Shown: one piece after another, positions 7,760 to 15,849 of the stretch
How the letters are laid out: every line of letters starts with the position of its first letter
Numbering within the stretch: position 1 is the first letter of the stretch
Source: Verrucomicrobiales bacterium
GTDB lineage: Bacteria > Verrucomicrobiota > Verrucomicrobiia > Limisphaerales > Palsa-1400
Length of the DNA: 64,000 nt
Reading direction: 5' to 3'
Assembly: GCA_003138485.1 (NCBI GenBank)
Contig: PLGF01000166.1
Span: 757 to 64,756 of the forward strand
Made by a program: the position numbers and the translations under genes
Notes under the pieces: generated by a model
What the model saw: only the letters and a program-made list of their open reading frames with translations
Told to the model about the DNA's origin: nothing
Database searches by the model: none

Positions 7760-9049
7760 ATGCCAGAACAAATACAAGTGCCCCCCACTCAGAATCTGGG
7801 TTTGTTGGGGCAGCAGCAGTCCGCTCTCAGGGAAGCGGCGCCGCAGATCGCGGACCCCGCCAAAGTTAAAAACGATCTCGGCCTTCTTGGGCCGGAGGAG
7901 ATTGCCACCGCAGTCAAACAGAAACAGGTGGACCCGGAACTCGACCGCCAGGCCGCCGACTTTGTCGGCAAGCTGCTCAAAGTCCCGGCCCAAGACGACG
8001 AAGCCCAGGAGCAGGCAGCGCTCTCCGTCGAGAATCTCGGCGTGATCCAGCAACGCAAGGCCGCGACCGCCAACCAGCTTCTCCAGCAGCCGCTCAAGCG
8101 GCTCGGACAGATTGGCGGCGGCGAGGGGCAGGGCATCGCCGACGCGTTGACCAACTTGAAAGTCCAGTTCGACGAAATTGATCCGGCCCGGTTTAATTTT
8201 GATTCGGGCTGGGCGGGCCGGATCGCCGGCCATATTCCGGGGATCGGCAACAAACTCAATCGCTATTTCACGCGATTTGAATCGTCGGGCAAAGTCATCG
8301 AGTCGCTTTTTGATTCCGTCGAGGTCAGCCGCCAACAACTGGTACGCGACATTGACACGCTCAAAGATGAGCAGACGACCATGCGCCAGGCGACGCGCGA
8401 TCTCATGCGGTATATCGCCACATGCCAGTTGATCGACGAGAAACTCTGCGCTGAAGTCGCCAAGTGCGATCCGCAGAGCGATCAGGCGAAGTATATCAAC
8501 ACAAAGCTTATCTTCCGCCTGCGCCAGCGCATCACGGACCTGCAGCAGCAGTTGGTGGTCAATCAACAAGGCGTGCTGATGTTTGAAGTGCTCATCGAGA
8601 ACAACAAGGAACTCATTCGCGGCGTCAATCGCTGCAAGAACGTCACCTATCCCGCCCTGCTCATCGGCATCACCGCCGCGCAGGCGCTGGCCAATCAGAA
8701 GATCGTTCTGAACAAAATCCAGGCCCTCGATGACGTGGGCAACAGAACCATCGCCTTCAACGCCAAGCTGCTCGCCACCCAGGGAATTGAGATTCACAAG
8801 CAAGCCGCTTCGGCCCAACTCTCCGACGCCGGCCTGGCGCAAGCCATGAAGGATGCCATCAAGGCCCTGGATGACGTGGATTCCTTCCGCACGCGCGCCT
8901 TGGAGCAGATGGGCGCGGCCATCAAAGAGAGGAACTCTCTCACCGCCATGGGCGAGGAAGCCATGTCAAGAATGGAGCGCGGCAACAAGGCCGCCGTCAC
9001 CTTGAATCTCGACCAAGATCTTACGGCAACAGGTAAAAAGAACGAATAG
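7760..9049 (+). CDS. TelA/KlaA-family toxic-anion resistance protein
   Basis: The 429-residue protein is almost entirely helical. It carries the TelA (PF05816) signature around IPGIGNKLNRYFTRFES, then SLFDSVEVSRQQLVRDIDTL, ELIRGVNRCKNVTYPALLIG and a C-terminal segment (MERGNKAAVTL). TelA proteins are linked to tellurite and other envelope stresses, but their biochemistry is unsettled. An AAAGGAAA ribosome site lies about 10 bases before the ATG. Paired with the XpaC-like gene and an AAA+ ATPase it probably forms a membrane-associated complex. The N-terminal ~100 residues are less conserved and Gln/Ala-rich. Confidence 0.85.
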   Translation: MPEQIQVPPTQNLGLLGQQQSALREAAPQIADPAKVKNDLGLLGPEEIATAVKQKQVDPELDRQAADFVGKLLKVPAQDDEAQEQAALSVENLGVIQQRKAATANQLLQQPLKRLGQIGGGEGQGIADALTNLKVQFDEIDPARFNFDSGWAGRIAGHIPGIGNKLNRYFTRFESSGKVIESLFDSVEVSRQQLVRDIDTLKDEQTTMRQATRDLMRYIATCQLIDEKLCAEVAKCDPQSDQAKYINTKLIFRLRQRITDLQQQLVVNQQGVLMFEVLIENNKELIRGVNRCKNVTYPALLIGITAAQALANQKIVLNKIQALDDVGNRTIAFNAKLLATQGIEIHKQAASAQLSDAGLAQAMKDAIKALDDVDSFRTRALEQMGAAIKERNSLTAMGEEAMSRMERGNKAAVTLNLDQDLTATGKKNE

Positions 9050-9068
9050 TCAAACAGAAAGTATAATT

Positions 9069-10163
9069 ATGAATTCATTCAAAACAGCCCTCTCTCTTGT
9101 CGCGGTTGCCATCGGCAGCCTGCTTCCTCTCAAGGCCGGCGCGGCCGATCCGCCCCAAACATACCGCTATTTGTGGTCCCACTACACCGGCTGGGAGCCT
9201 TGGCAGTACATTGCCGACTCCGGCATCATGAAGAAGTGGGCCGACAAATACGGCGTCAAGATCGAAGTCGCCTTGATCAATGACTACGTGACCAGCATCA
9301 ACCAGTTCACCTCCGGCCAGGCTGTCGGCTGCGCCATGACGATCATGGACGCGCTGGATATGCCGGCCTCCGGCGGCGTTAATTGCGATGTGCTGGTGGT
9401 CGGGGATTACTCCGACGGCAACGACGGCCTGGTTCTCTTCAATGGCAAATCGGTGAAGGACGTCAAGGGCCGGAAAGTGCTCATAGTCAAAGACTCCGTT
9501 TCATCCTATCTTCTTTCGCAGGCCCTCAAAGCCGAGGGGATGCACGATGCCGATGTGACTGAGGTCAATACGTCCGACGCCAATATCGGCGCGACCTTTG
9601 CCACTTCGGGTGACCGCGGCGCCACGGTCACCTGGAATCCTATCCTGATGCAGGTGCGCAATCTGCCGAAAGCCACGCTCGTTTTTGATTCATCAAAGAT
9701 TCCCGGAGAAATCCAGGACCTTCTGGTGGTTCGCCGCGACGCTCCCGATGCCGTCAAGAAGGCCCTGGTCGGCGCATGGTATGAAGCGATGGCCATCATG
9801 TCGGGCCAGGGAAAGCAGGCGGATGCGGCGATTGAAGCCATGGCGAAATTCGCCGGCGGCACCGTTCCTGAGTTCAAGGCCCAACTGCGAACGACGCGGA
9901 TGTTCTACACGCCGCAGGACGGGATTGCGTTTACCGAAAGCCCAGTGCTTGAGAAGACAGCCAAAACAGTGGCGGGCTTTTGCTTCGATCACGGCCTTTT
10001 GGGACAAGGCGCCAAATCGCCGGACGTCATCGGCATTGAGTTGCCGAACGGGAAAATTGTCGGGGACCCCAAGAACGTCAAGCTGCACTATAACAACGAC
10101 TATGTAAAAGCGGCGGCGGCGGGGAAGTTGGCGCTCCACGTCAACGACATGACCACCCCATGA
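9069..10163 (+). CDS. ABC transporter substrate-binding protein, urea-carboxylase-region type
   Basis: The 364-residue protein has a signal peptide (ALSLVAVAIGSLLPLKAGA). The motifs YTGWEPWQYIADSGIMKKW, INDYVTSINQFTSG and CDVLVVGDYSDGNDGLVLF strongly resemble the putative urea/lysine-like binding proteins found next to urea carboxylase genes (TIGR03427-like). No urea carboxylase is nearby, so the substrate should not be assumed. Permease and ATPase genes follow at once, completing an importer. It is distantly related to the two OmpA-fused binding proteins of the same operon but has no OmpA domain. Confidence 0.85.
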   Translation: MNSFKTALSLVAVAIGSLLPLKAGAADPPQTYRYLWSHYTGWEPWQYIADSGIMKKWADKYGVKIEVALINDYVTSINQFTSGQAVGCAMTIMDALDMPASGGVNCDVLVVGDYSDGNDGLVLFNGKSVKDVKGRKVLIVKDSVSSYLLSQALKAEGMHDADVTEVNTSDANIGATFATSGDRGATVTWNPILMQVRNLPKATLVFDSSKIPGEIQDLLVVRRDAPDAVKKALVGAWYEAMAIMSGQGKQADAAIEAMAKFAGGTVPEFKAQLRTTRMFYTPQDGIAFTESPVLEKTAKTVAGFCFDHGLLGQGAKSPDVIGIELPNGKIVGDPKNVKLHYNNDYVKAAAAGKLALHVNDMTTP

Positions 10164-10164
10164 T

Positions 10165-11013
10165 ATGACGGAATTGAAGCGCAATACCCCTCTGTTCTGG
10201 GGTCTTTATGCCCGCCCGGGCATGGTGTTTGGGCGTCTGCTCGGACTCCTGCCCGTGGCGGCGCTGCTGGGTTTGTACATGTTCGCCTCCCATGCCCGGG
10301 CCGTGAAGAATCCCGATGACAAACTCATGCCCTCATTGCGCCAGATGTACGTCGAGATGAAGACCATTATCACGGTGCCCGACAAGCGATCCGGCAAGAT
10401 TCTATTCGTGGAGGACACCAAGGCGAGTTTGAAACGGCTTGCGCTGGGCATCAGCATCGCCGCCGTGGCGAGCTATTTCGCGGGAATTCTCATGGGAATG
10501 TTCCCGGGGATTCGCGCCCTGTTCGCTCCGCTGGTGACAGGCTTGTCAAACATCAATCCGCTGGCTGTCCTGGTGATCGTCCTTGTGGCGCTTGGAGTGG
10601 GAGAAAGCTCCAAAGTGTTCCTGATTGCTTTTGGCATCGGCATACCGATGATGCGGACCATTGCCGGCCTGGCGGAACGGATGCCAACCGAACTGACTGT
10701 CAAGGCGCTGACCTTGGGAGCCACGCAATTTCAGGTGTTATACAAGATCATTGCCCCGCAGATGTTTCCGCGGCTGATCGACCTCATTCGAGTTTCGCTG
10801 GGGGCGGCATGGATATTTGTAATTGCGGCGGAGGCGGTGGCCGCCACCGAAGGTTTGGGTTACCGGATTTACCTCCAGCAAAGATACATGAACATGGCTT
10901 TGATCATACCTTATGTCATTTATATTTCCCTTCTGGCCTACACCAGTGATCTGGCGTTGCAGGGGATATTGAAACTCCCCTGCTTCCGGTGGTACAGCAG
11001 AGGCGACGAGTAA
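10165..11013 (+). CDS. ABC transporter permease, SsuC/TauC-like
   Basis: The 282-residue inner-membrane protein has about six hydrophobic segments, beginning LLGLLPVAALLGLYMFA, and an EAA-loop region at GATQFQVLYKIIAPQMFPRL that docks on the ATPase. It belongs to the binding-protein-dependent permeases for nitrate, sulfonate or taurine-like solutes. It starts one base after the binding-protein stop codon, so co-translation is likely. A homodimer with the next gene's ATPase would form the channel. Confidence 0.9.
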   Translation: MTELKRNTPLFWGLYARPGMVFGRLLGLLPVAALLGLYMFASHARAVKNPDDKLMPSLRQMYVEMKTIITVPDKRSGKILFVEDTKASLKRLALGISIAAVASYFAGILMGMFPGIRALFAPLVTGLSNINPLAVLVIVLVALGVGESSKVFLIAFGIGIPMMRTIAGLAERMPTELTVKALTLGATQFQVLYKIIAPQMFPRLIDLIRVSLGAAWIFVIAAEAVAATEGLGYRIYLQQRYMNMALIIPYVIYISLLAYTSDLALQGILKLPCFRWYSRGDE

Positions 11014-11028
11014 GAGGAAAGAGCCGTC

Positions 11029-12039
11029 ATGGAGTTCATCCCCAGACCGAAGCCGGCGATCACCGGAAACGAAGCGATCCATCTTGAGGACGCCTATCAC
11101 GGCTATTACGATCCCTCAAACCGCCGCGTGCGGACTGTGCTCAACGACATTGACTTGATCATCAGCCGCGGCGAATTCGTCTCGCTCGTCGGACCTTCGG
11201 GCTGCGGCAAATCCACTCTACTCAAGCTCTTCACCGGCCAGGAAATGGTCCAAAAGGCCAAGTACTTCCAAGTCCTCGGACGGCTGCCCTCTTTTCCCGA
11301 CCGCAGCCGCGGAGTTGTATTCCAGAACTATGGTCTTGCCCCGCATTTGACCGTCCAAAGAAACATCCTGCTAGGCCTGGAGTTTCAGTCCAGCATGCTC
11401 CAGCGCTTTTCGCCAAGCTGGTGGAGGCAAGCCAAGGACATGGCGCGCAAGTATCTGGATGACATGCGTCTTTCGGACGCGAGTAACAAATATCCCTCGG
11501 AATTGTCCGGCGGAATGCGGCAGCGGGTGGCAATCGCCCAGACACTCATTACCATCGATCTCTTCGGCATGCCGGACCTGATTTGCATGGACGAGTCTTA
11601 CGGCGCCCTGGATGCCAGCACGCGGGAAGATTTGCAAATCTTCATCCTCAAGTTGTGGGAGAAGTACAAAAAAACCGTTGTCTTCGTGACCCACAACCTC
11701 GAGGAAGCCGTCTTCCTTGGCACCCGGGTCATCGTCCTGTCGCAATTCTGGACTTCGGACCTGCCGGCCGCGCAGGAGGAAGGCTCCAGAATCATCATGG
11801 ACATCCCGCTCGAACCGCACGCCATGTCAACAGAAGTCAAACAAACAACTGCGTTCAAGGAACTGACGAAATACATCCTCGAGCGCGGCTTCAACCCCAA
11901 ACAGCGTCTGCACATCGCGCAATTCAACGCCGATCTCCGCCACCCAAACGCCTTTTCGTCCCTGACCCGGGAACAATTCGACGCCAGCCAGCCCGCGCCA
12001 CCCGCCGCTGCACCACCCCCGGACAGCAAACCTGGATGA
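11029..12039 (+). CDS. ABC transporter ATP-binding protein, SsuB/TauB-like
   Basis: The 336-residue ATPase shows Walker A GPSGCGKST, signature LSGGMRQRVAIAQ, Walker B LICMDESYGALD and the switch histidine in VFVTHNLEEA. The C-terminal ~70 residues extend beyond the core and end in a Pro/Ala-rich tail. An AGAGGAAAGAG ribosome site precedes the ATG. It is the last gene of the operon and ends 7 bases from a convergent gene. It powers the importer formed with the preceding permease and binding protein. Confidence 0.92.
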   Translation: MEFIPRPKPAITGNEAIHLEDAYHGYYDPSNRRVRTVLNDIDLIISRGEFVSLVGPSGCGKSTLLKLFTGQEMVQKAKYFQVLGRLPSFPDRSRGVVFQNYGLAPHLTVQRNILLGLEFQSSMLQRFSPSWWRQAKDMARKYLDDMRLSDASNKYPSELSGGMRQRVAIAQTLITIDLFGMPDLICMDESYGALDASTREDLQIFILKLWEKYKKTVVFVTHNLEEAVFLGTRVIVLSQFWTSDLPAAQEEGSRIIMDIPLEPHAMSTEVKQTTAFKELTKYILERGFNPKQRLHIAQFNADLRHPNAFSSLTREQFDASQPAPPAAAPPPDSKPG

Positions 12040-12046
12040 AGCGTGA

Positions 12047-13363
12047 TTACTGGGCCTGGCGCTCGATCTCCCGGGCCACAGCCAGGACATCCACCGCAGC
12101 CGTCTGAAACCACTGAATGTAGCCGGCGAGTTGGTGTACCCCTTTTACGGCAACCATGGCTTCGCCCTTTTCAGGGAGCTTGCCCAAGGCGGCCACGATT
12201 GACCGAACCTTGGCGGTAATGTGAGCCTCCTGCAGAATAACCCGGATCAGTGTGCTGGCTCGGTTGACCTGCACGTAGGGGCTGAATCCCTCGCCGGAGG
12301 TCGCGAATTTTTTGCTCCAATTCTTCACCTCGATGACGAAAACGCCGGCGGGCGTGATGGCCAGAGAATCGATCTGGGCGGATTGAATTGGCTGGCCACG
12401 GTTGTGGATGTAGTGGGGAGCCTCCAGCTTGAGATCGTTGATGATTCGGCAATCGACCGGCAAGCGCGCCAAATTATCAATGGCGTCCACTTCGGCCACG
12501 GCACCGGCAAACTGATTCGAGGTGATGATCCCCCGAAGAGCTTGCAAGTCTGCGTCAAGCTGACTTTTGATGCGCTCTGCCCTCGTCGCTGGATTGAGAA
12601 ACTCCTGTATGGCCTGTTCCTCAGCTCTGGCCACGTCTTTAATGTCGTGAATGGTCTTGCAGAGCCGTATCAGGTTCTCGGAATGAATTCGGTTGAGGCG
12701 CGCGGCTCTACGTCGATCCCAAAACCCACCATCTTTCATCCTTTCCATGTTCCATGCCATGTGGTTCAGCTGCGCGCTAATCCGCTTCTCGGTGGCTTGC
12801 GGCGCCGCCTTTAACTGGATCAGCCTGCATTCGAGCTGGGATCTTTGCTCGTCGGTTATTTTGTCGGCTGACTGGATTGCGGTCGCCTGAATGGCCTCCC
12901 TTTCCTTGCGGCAGGTCTCAACACGCTGTTTGAGGTCGGAAGGCCCGGCGGCTGTCTTGAATGCTGGGAAGCCCTCGATCATCTGCAGGACATCTTTCCA
13001 GGAGCCGCTGGTGCCGATGATGTGGTCCGGGCAAGGGCGGCGTTTGTCCGGGAAGAAGGGGTAGGGTATTATTTCGAGCTTTGGGAGCGCGATCCTCTGG
13101 ACGGTGGTTGGCCAGTCGATTCGAGGCACCTCGGCCTCGATGCCGATTTTCCGATCCCACCAGGCCCGTCCTAGTCGATAACAGCCGTAGGCGACGGCCG
13201 CTCCCATCGCCGCCATGCAGATGGCTATGAATATCGTCACAACGAGCTTGATTATCGCGACGATGACGAAGCCGAAAAACACGACAGCCAGCGCCACGAA
13301 ACCGGCAATTGCCTCAATTGCCTCCGCGTCCGCAGAATTTCTCCTGTTTCGTCTTCGAGCCAC
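12047..13363 (-). CDS. NERD-domain membrane protein
   Basis: The 438-residue protein has a basic N-terminus and two hydrophobic segments at ~18-65, then a helical middle region. The NERD (nuclease-related) domain lies at ~285-400: an Asp in SAQIDSLAITPAGVFVIEVK followed by NW gives the D...ExK pattern of the PD-(D/E)XK nuclease fold. NERD proteins are found across bacteria and are thought to process nucleic acids; few have known targets. It is convergent with the TelA operon, has no partner gene on its strand and may be a stand-alone defence or housekeeping protein. Confidence 0.82.
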   Translation of the reverse strand: MARRRNRRNSADAEAIEAIAGFVALAVVFFGFVIVAIIKLVVTIFIAICMAAMGAAVAYGCYRLGRAWWDRKIGIEAEVPRIDWPTTVQRIALPKLEIIPYPFFPDKRRPCPDHIIGTSGSWKDVLQMIEGFPAFKTAAGPSDLKQRVETCRKEREAIQATAIQSADKITDEQRSQLECRLIQLKAAPQATEKRISAQLNHMAWNMERMKDGGFWDRRRAARLNRIHSENLIRLCKTIHDIKDVARAEEQAIQEFLNPATRAERIKSQLDADLQALRGIITSNQFAGAVAEVDAIDNLARLPVDCRIINDLKLEAPHYIHNRGQPIQSAQIDSLAITPAGVFVIEVKNWSKKFATSGEGFSPYVQVNRASTLIRVILQEAHITAKVRSIVAALGKLPEKGEAMVAVKGVHQLAGYIQWFQTAAVDVLAVAREIERQAQ

Positions 13364-13467
13364 GTCAACTCTCCAGATATTGTTGGGATTCTCCCGGATT
13401 ATATATCGGCGCGCGGCATTTACTCCTTAATCCGGAAAGCTCGGATAAGCAGAGTATTGAACCAGAA

Positions 13468-13878
13468 CTATGTACAGGAACCAGGCGTACTAGAACTGTT
13501 CGTGGAACTCTTCGAAACGATTTCGTAGTCCTGTTGCTTTTCCCGCGGCTTCGACCAAGGTGCCAACTCAAACCCTGCCTTCACGCACAACTGCATAATC
13601 GTTCTCATCGGAACGTTTATCGTGTTCAGGTGATCTCCCGAATTGCAGATCATTCCCATGATGTCCGCATCGAACCCGAAGTGGACACGTTCCCCGCTTG
13701 TCAATTGATGTTCCACCTTCTCGGCGGATGTTGCGTCTGGACTCAATAAAAACCATGTTCTCTTCAGACAGCACTGGTGCGCCGCGGATGGCGCCGGTAT
13801 CTTCGCGGCGCGCCCCTCCAAACGCCGGGCTGCTGCACTAATTGATCGTGGTCCGTGGGCGTCAATTTGCGGGTTCAA
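13468..13878 (-). CDS. Unrecognised small protein, doubtful
   Basis: This 136-residue frame is not recognised. Residues ~55-110 (around SGERVHFGFDADIMGMICNS) look like plausible globular protein, while the first ~45 and last ~25 residues look like chance translation. The true reading could be shorter or frameshifted. The surrounding 13364-14117 stretch contains no other gene I can support apart from the fragment upstream. Confidence 0.25.
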   Translation of the reverse strand: MNPQIDAHGPRSISAAARRLEGRAAKIPAPSAAHQCCLKRTWFLLSPDATSAEKVEHQLTSGERVHFGFDADIMGMICNSGDHLNTINVPMRTIMQLCVKAGFELAPWSKPREKQQDYEIVSKSSTNSSSTPGSCT

Positions 13879-13998
13879 CCCTCTCCGGCGAGCGCAAATT
13901 GCATCTCGCGGGTGCGGTCCACCACTTTCGAGGCGTCGAGCACCTCGAAACGCATCACGCCGCCGTCATATCCGAAATCGCCGCCCCGTGACGGGGCG
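13875..13998 (-). pseudogene. C-terminal fragment of an unidentified gene
   Basis: The minus-strand frame reads GGDFGYDGGVMRFEVLDASK, continues with VVDRTREMQFALAGEG and stops at 13875-13877. The composition is that of a real protein end, but no start lies within reach and the frame runs straight into the hairpin at 13980-14000. It looks like the tail of a gene whose front was removed when the adjacent repeat/barrel segment arrived. The family is not identified. Confidence 0.35.
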
Positions 13999-14000
13999 GC
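13980..14000 (+). terminator. Perfect 9-bp GC hairpin
   Basis: GCCGCCCCG pairs perfectly with CGGGGCGGC around a 3-base loop, followed by TTGGTTT. It is very stable, but the following T tract is weak for an intrinsic terminator. It sits immediately before leader repeat copy A; a different stem-loop occupies the corresponding place before copy B, so it may belong to the repeat unit rather than end a transcript. Confidence 0.4.
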
Positions 14001-14138
14001 TTGGTTTCAACCGTTTTGCGGGCGCAAATAACGGGGAAAAAAATTGAGAATTTTTCCTTCAGTAAATCCGCGCGGATTCCGATACGAAATTGCCAGGAAT
14101 TGCAACGAACACTTTGCATGATTGTTGAAGCCTTAAAG
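14001..14138 (+). repeat. Leader repeat copy A (upstream of the barrel gene)
   Basis: This segment matches 15588-15738 over about 140 bases with gaps. Shared blocks include TCAACCG, GCGGGCGCAAA, TTCCGAT, GCAACGAACACT and the longest, GCATGATTGTTGAAGCCTTA. The start codon used by the barrel protein (14118) lies within the longest block. Better conservation around the start codon than further upstream suggests a shared 5' regulatory region duplicated along with the first codons. Confidence 0.7.
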
Positions 14139-15533
14139 AAGATTGCCACGCTCTGCGCGTTTTGTTCCGCGATCCAGAGCGTGACCGCGCTCGATGCGCC
14201 CGCGCCATTGGACGCCGTTTCCGTCCCGGCGCAGAGTGCCGTTGCCGGAAGCGCTTCCTCATTGGCGCCCGCTTCGTCCTGGAAACCGGCCTGGTTCACG
14301 GACGCCGGCCTGACGGTCAAGGAGAGCTACGACGACAATGTCTTCATGTCAGGCGTCAGCCAAGGCTCTGTGCCGGTCGGAACGACGACGCTGAAGGACC
14401 AATCCTCTTACATCACCACCGTTTCGCCGAAGGCGGGATTCAACGTCGCCAGCTCGCTGGATGCCGGGAGCAATCTTGAGTTGCTTGCCTTCACTTATGC
14501 GCCGGACTTCGTCATGTATCATAGTCTGCCGTCGGAAAACTACGACGCTCATCGCCTGATTCTCGCTGTAAAGGGCAAAGACGGGGAATTCTCATATAAG
14601 GTGGACAGCACTGTGGTTTATGTTGACGCCAGCCGGGTGGCGCCCGCTTATCCCGGTAATCTCTTCAACGCCTGGGCGACCATCAACGCCTTTCAACGCC
14701 GCGAGCAGTTGAATGACCGGTCGGCGCTCACCCTTCAATATGATATGGACCGGTGGTTCATTCGTCCCGGCGCGACGGTGGCCTATTATGGGATGATGAC
14801 AGAAATCAAGGATCCGGGTCTTTCCACCACCCCTTCGGGCTACCAGAACTATTGCACGCGCTACGACGTCAACGGCGGAGCCGATATTGGCTACATGTTC
14901 AGCCGCGACATGGCAGCCACGGCGGGCTATCGGTATGGGAGCCAGGGCCAGGAGCAATACAGCTTCGCCCCTTACAGTTCCCCCAGCGACTACCAGCGCC
15001 TGCTGCTGGGAGTCGAAGGAAACCCTTTCAAATGGCTGAACGTGGGCGTGGTGGGCGGACCGGATTTCCGCGCGTATGAAGGCGATTCGTCCGGGCACAT
15101 TTCACCGCTCAACAACCTCCATCCGGTGACACACTACGGCGAAGCGGTTCTCACCGCGACAATGACGCCGGAGGACATGCTGACGTTCAAATTCAAACAG
15201 TTCCAGTTCGTGTCCTGCCTTGGGGAAAAGCCCTATTTTGACAGCAGTTATGCCCTCGGCTACGGCCGCAAAATCACAGACCGGTTGCGCTTGGATCTTG
15301 GGGCGCGGCTTCTGGAAGCCGACTATACGGTTGGAAACCTGTCCGCGTGCGCGCGGGACGACCTTGAATATATTTTCTCAGCGGGTTTGCATTTTGCCTT
15401 CACGGCGCATTTTGCCGCCGATTTTGCCTATTCGGCCGCCTTGGGACGCAACGCGCAGGATTACATCGTCAATTCGCAGAATCGGGATTTCAACAGCCAG
15501 GAGGTTTCCCTTGCCTTTCAAGCGAGGTTTTAA
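14118..15533 (+). CDS. Outer-membrane beta-barrel protein
   Basis: The protein has about 471 residues from ATG 14118, chosen over 14001 because it gives a signal-like start (ALKKIATLCAFCSAIQSVTA). The mature part shows alternating aromatic/polar strands throughout (YKVDSTVVYVDASRV, GYRYGSQGQEQYSF) and ends in Phe after Ala-Arg (VSLAFQARF), the usual barrel-insertion signal. It resembles the uncharacterised surface barrel proteins common in Verrucomicrobiota; the substrate is unknown. Its promoter region and first codons lie in a repeat that is also found before the hydrogenase operon. Confidence 0.75.
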   Translation: MIVEALKKIATLCAFCSAIQSVTALDAPAPLDAVSVPAQSAVAGSASSLAPASSWKPAWFTDAGLTVKESYDDNVFMSGVSQGSVPVGTTTLKDQSSYITTVSPKAGFNVASSLDAGSNLELLAFTYAPDFVMYHSLPSENYDAHRLILAVKGKDGEFSYKVDSTVVYVDASRVAPAYPGNLFNAWATINAFQRREQLNDRSALTLQYDMDRWFIRPGATVAYYGMMTEIKDPGLSTTPSGYQNYCTRYDVNGGADIGYMFSRDMAATAGYRYGSQGQEQYSFAPYSSPSDYQRLLLGVEGNPFKWLNVGVVGGPDFRAYEGDSSGHISPLNNLHPVTHYGEAVLTATMTPEDMLTFKFKQFQFVSCLGEKPYFDSSYALGYGRKITDRLRLDLGARLLEADYTVGNLSACARDDLEYIFSAGLHFAFTAHFAADFAYSAALGRNAQDYIVNSQNRDFNSQEVSLAFQARF

Positions 15534-15566
15534 CCACACCCTAGACCAGTCCCAATCGAAATCGGA

Positions 15567-15610
15567 GCCCGCGTGGTACCGGGCAGTCCGGTATCAACCG
15601 TGGCGCGGGC
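15567..15610 (+). other. Long interrupted stem-loop after the barrel gene
   Basis: GCCCGCG (15567-15573) pairs with CGCGGGC (15604-15610), and TGGTACCGG (15574-15582) pairs with CCGGTATCA (15588-15596) with one G-T wobble. A 7-base bulge lies on the 3' side and the apical loop has 5 bases. No T run follows. It starts 33 bases after the barrel stop and overlaps the front of leader repeat copy B, so it may act as a transcript-end or processing structure, or as part of the repeat. Confidence 0.5.
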
Positions 15611-15738
15611 GCAAAAAAGGGTGAGTGCTTCACAAAAAAAGGTGAGTTTTTGAACTTCATAAAATCCCGGCGGCTTCCGATGAGAAATTGTCAACTGAAT
15701 CGCAACGAACACTGTGCATGATTGTTGAAGCCTTAAAA
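15588..15738 (+). repeat. Leader repeat copy B (upstream of the hydrogenase operon)
   Basis: This is the second copy of the segment at 14001-14138, so the two lie in direct orientation on either side of the barrel gene. The best-conserved part ends in GCATGATTGTTGAAGCC. Copy B has an extra A-rich and GTGAGT-containing insertion. Here the conserved ATG opens a 43-codon frame that ends on the hydrogenase start codon. No clear sigma-70 or sigma-54 promoter was found in it. Confidence 0.7.
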
Positions 15739-15849
15739 TTTGATGGCGCTGACACGGAAAGCAGGCGAAACGCCGCCCCCTTTTCTCAAGGGCGGCTGAC
15801 TGTCTGTCCCAGCCATCTTGTCTCCCTCCACCAATCCCATTTCCCATGA
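15718..15849 (+). CDS. Possible 43-residue leader peptide
   Basis: This frame starts at the ATG conserved between the two leader repeats (MIVEALK), continues with unrelated, low-information sequence and stops at a TGA overlapping the hydrogenase ATG by two bases (ATGA). That geometry would couple hydrogenase translation to the leader. The first seven codons match the barrel protein's first seven; the remainder is not recognised. It may be a relic of the duplication rather than a selected peptide. No Shine-Dalgarno sequence is evident before the hydrogenase ATG itself, which makes coupling plausible. Confidence 0.3.
   Translation: MIVEALKFDGADTESRRNAAPFSQGRLTVCPSHLVSLHQSHFP

Noticed and set aside
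6842-8842. 666-codon minus-strand open frame opposite the XpaC-like and telA genes
   Set aside because: It is the antisense of two well-supported genes with family motifs on the plus strand; its translation has no recognisable domain and is a codon-usage shadow.
14001-14030. Integron attC-like site at the leader repeat (TCAACCG with adjacent stems)
   Set aside because: The RYYYAAC and GTTRRRY core pair could not be matched; no integrase or cassette run is present.
14034-14120. Sigma-54 type promoter (GG-N10-GC) in the leader repeat
   Set aside because: GGAATTGC and TTGCA fragments suggested it, but no GG/GC pair has the required spacing in either copy.
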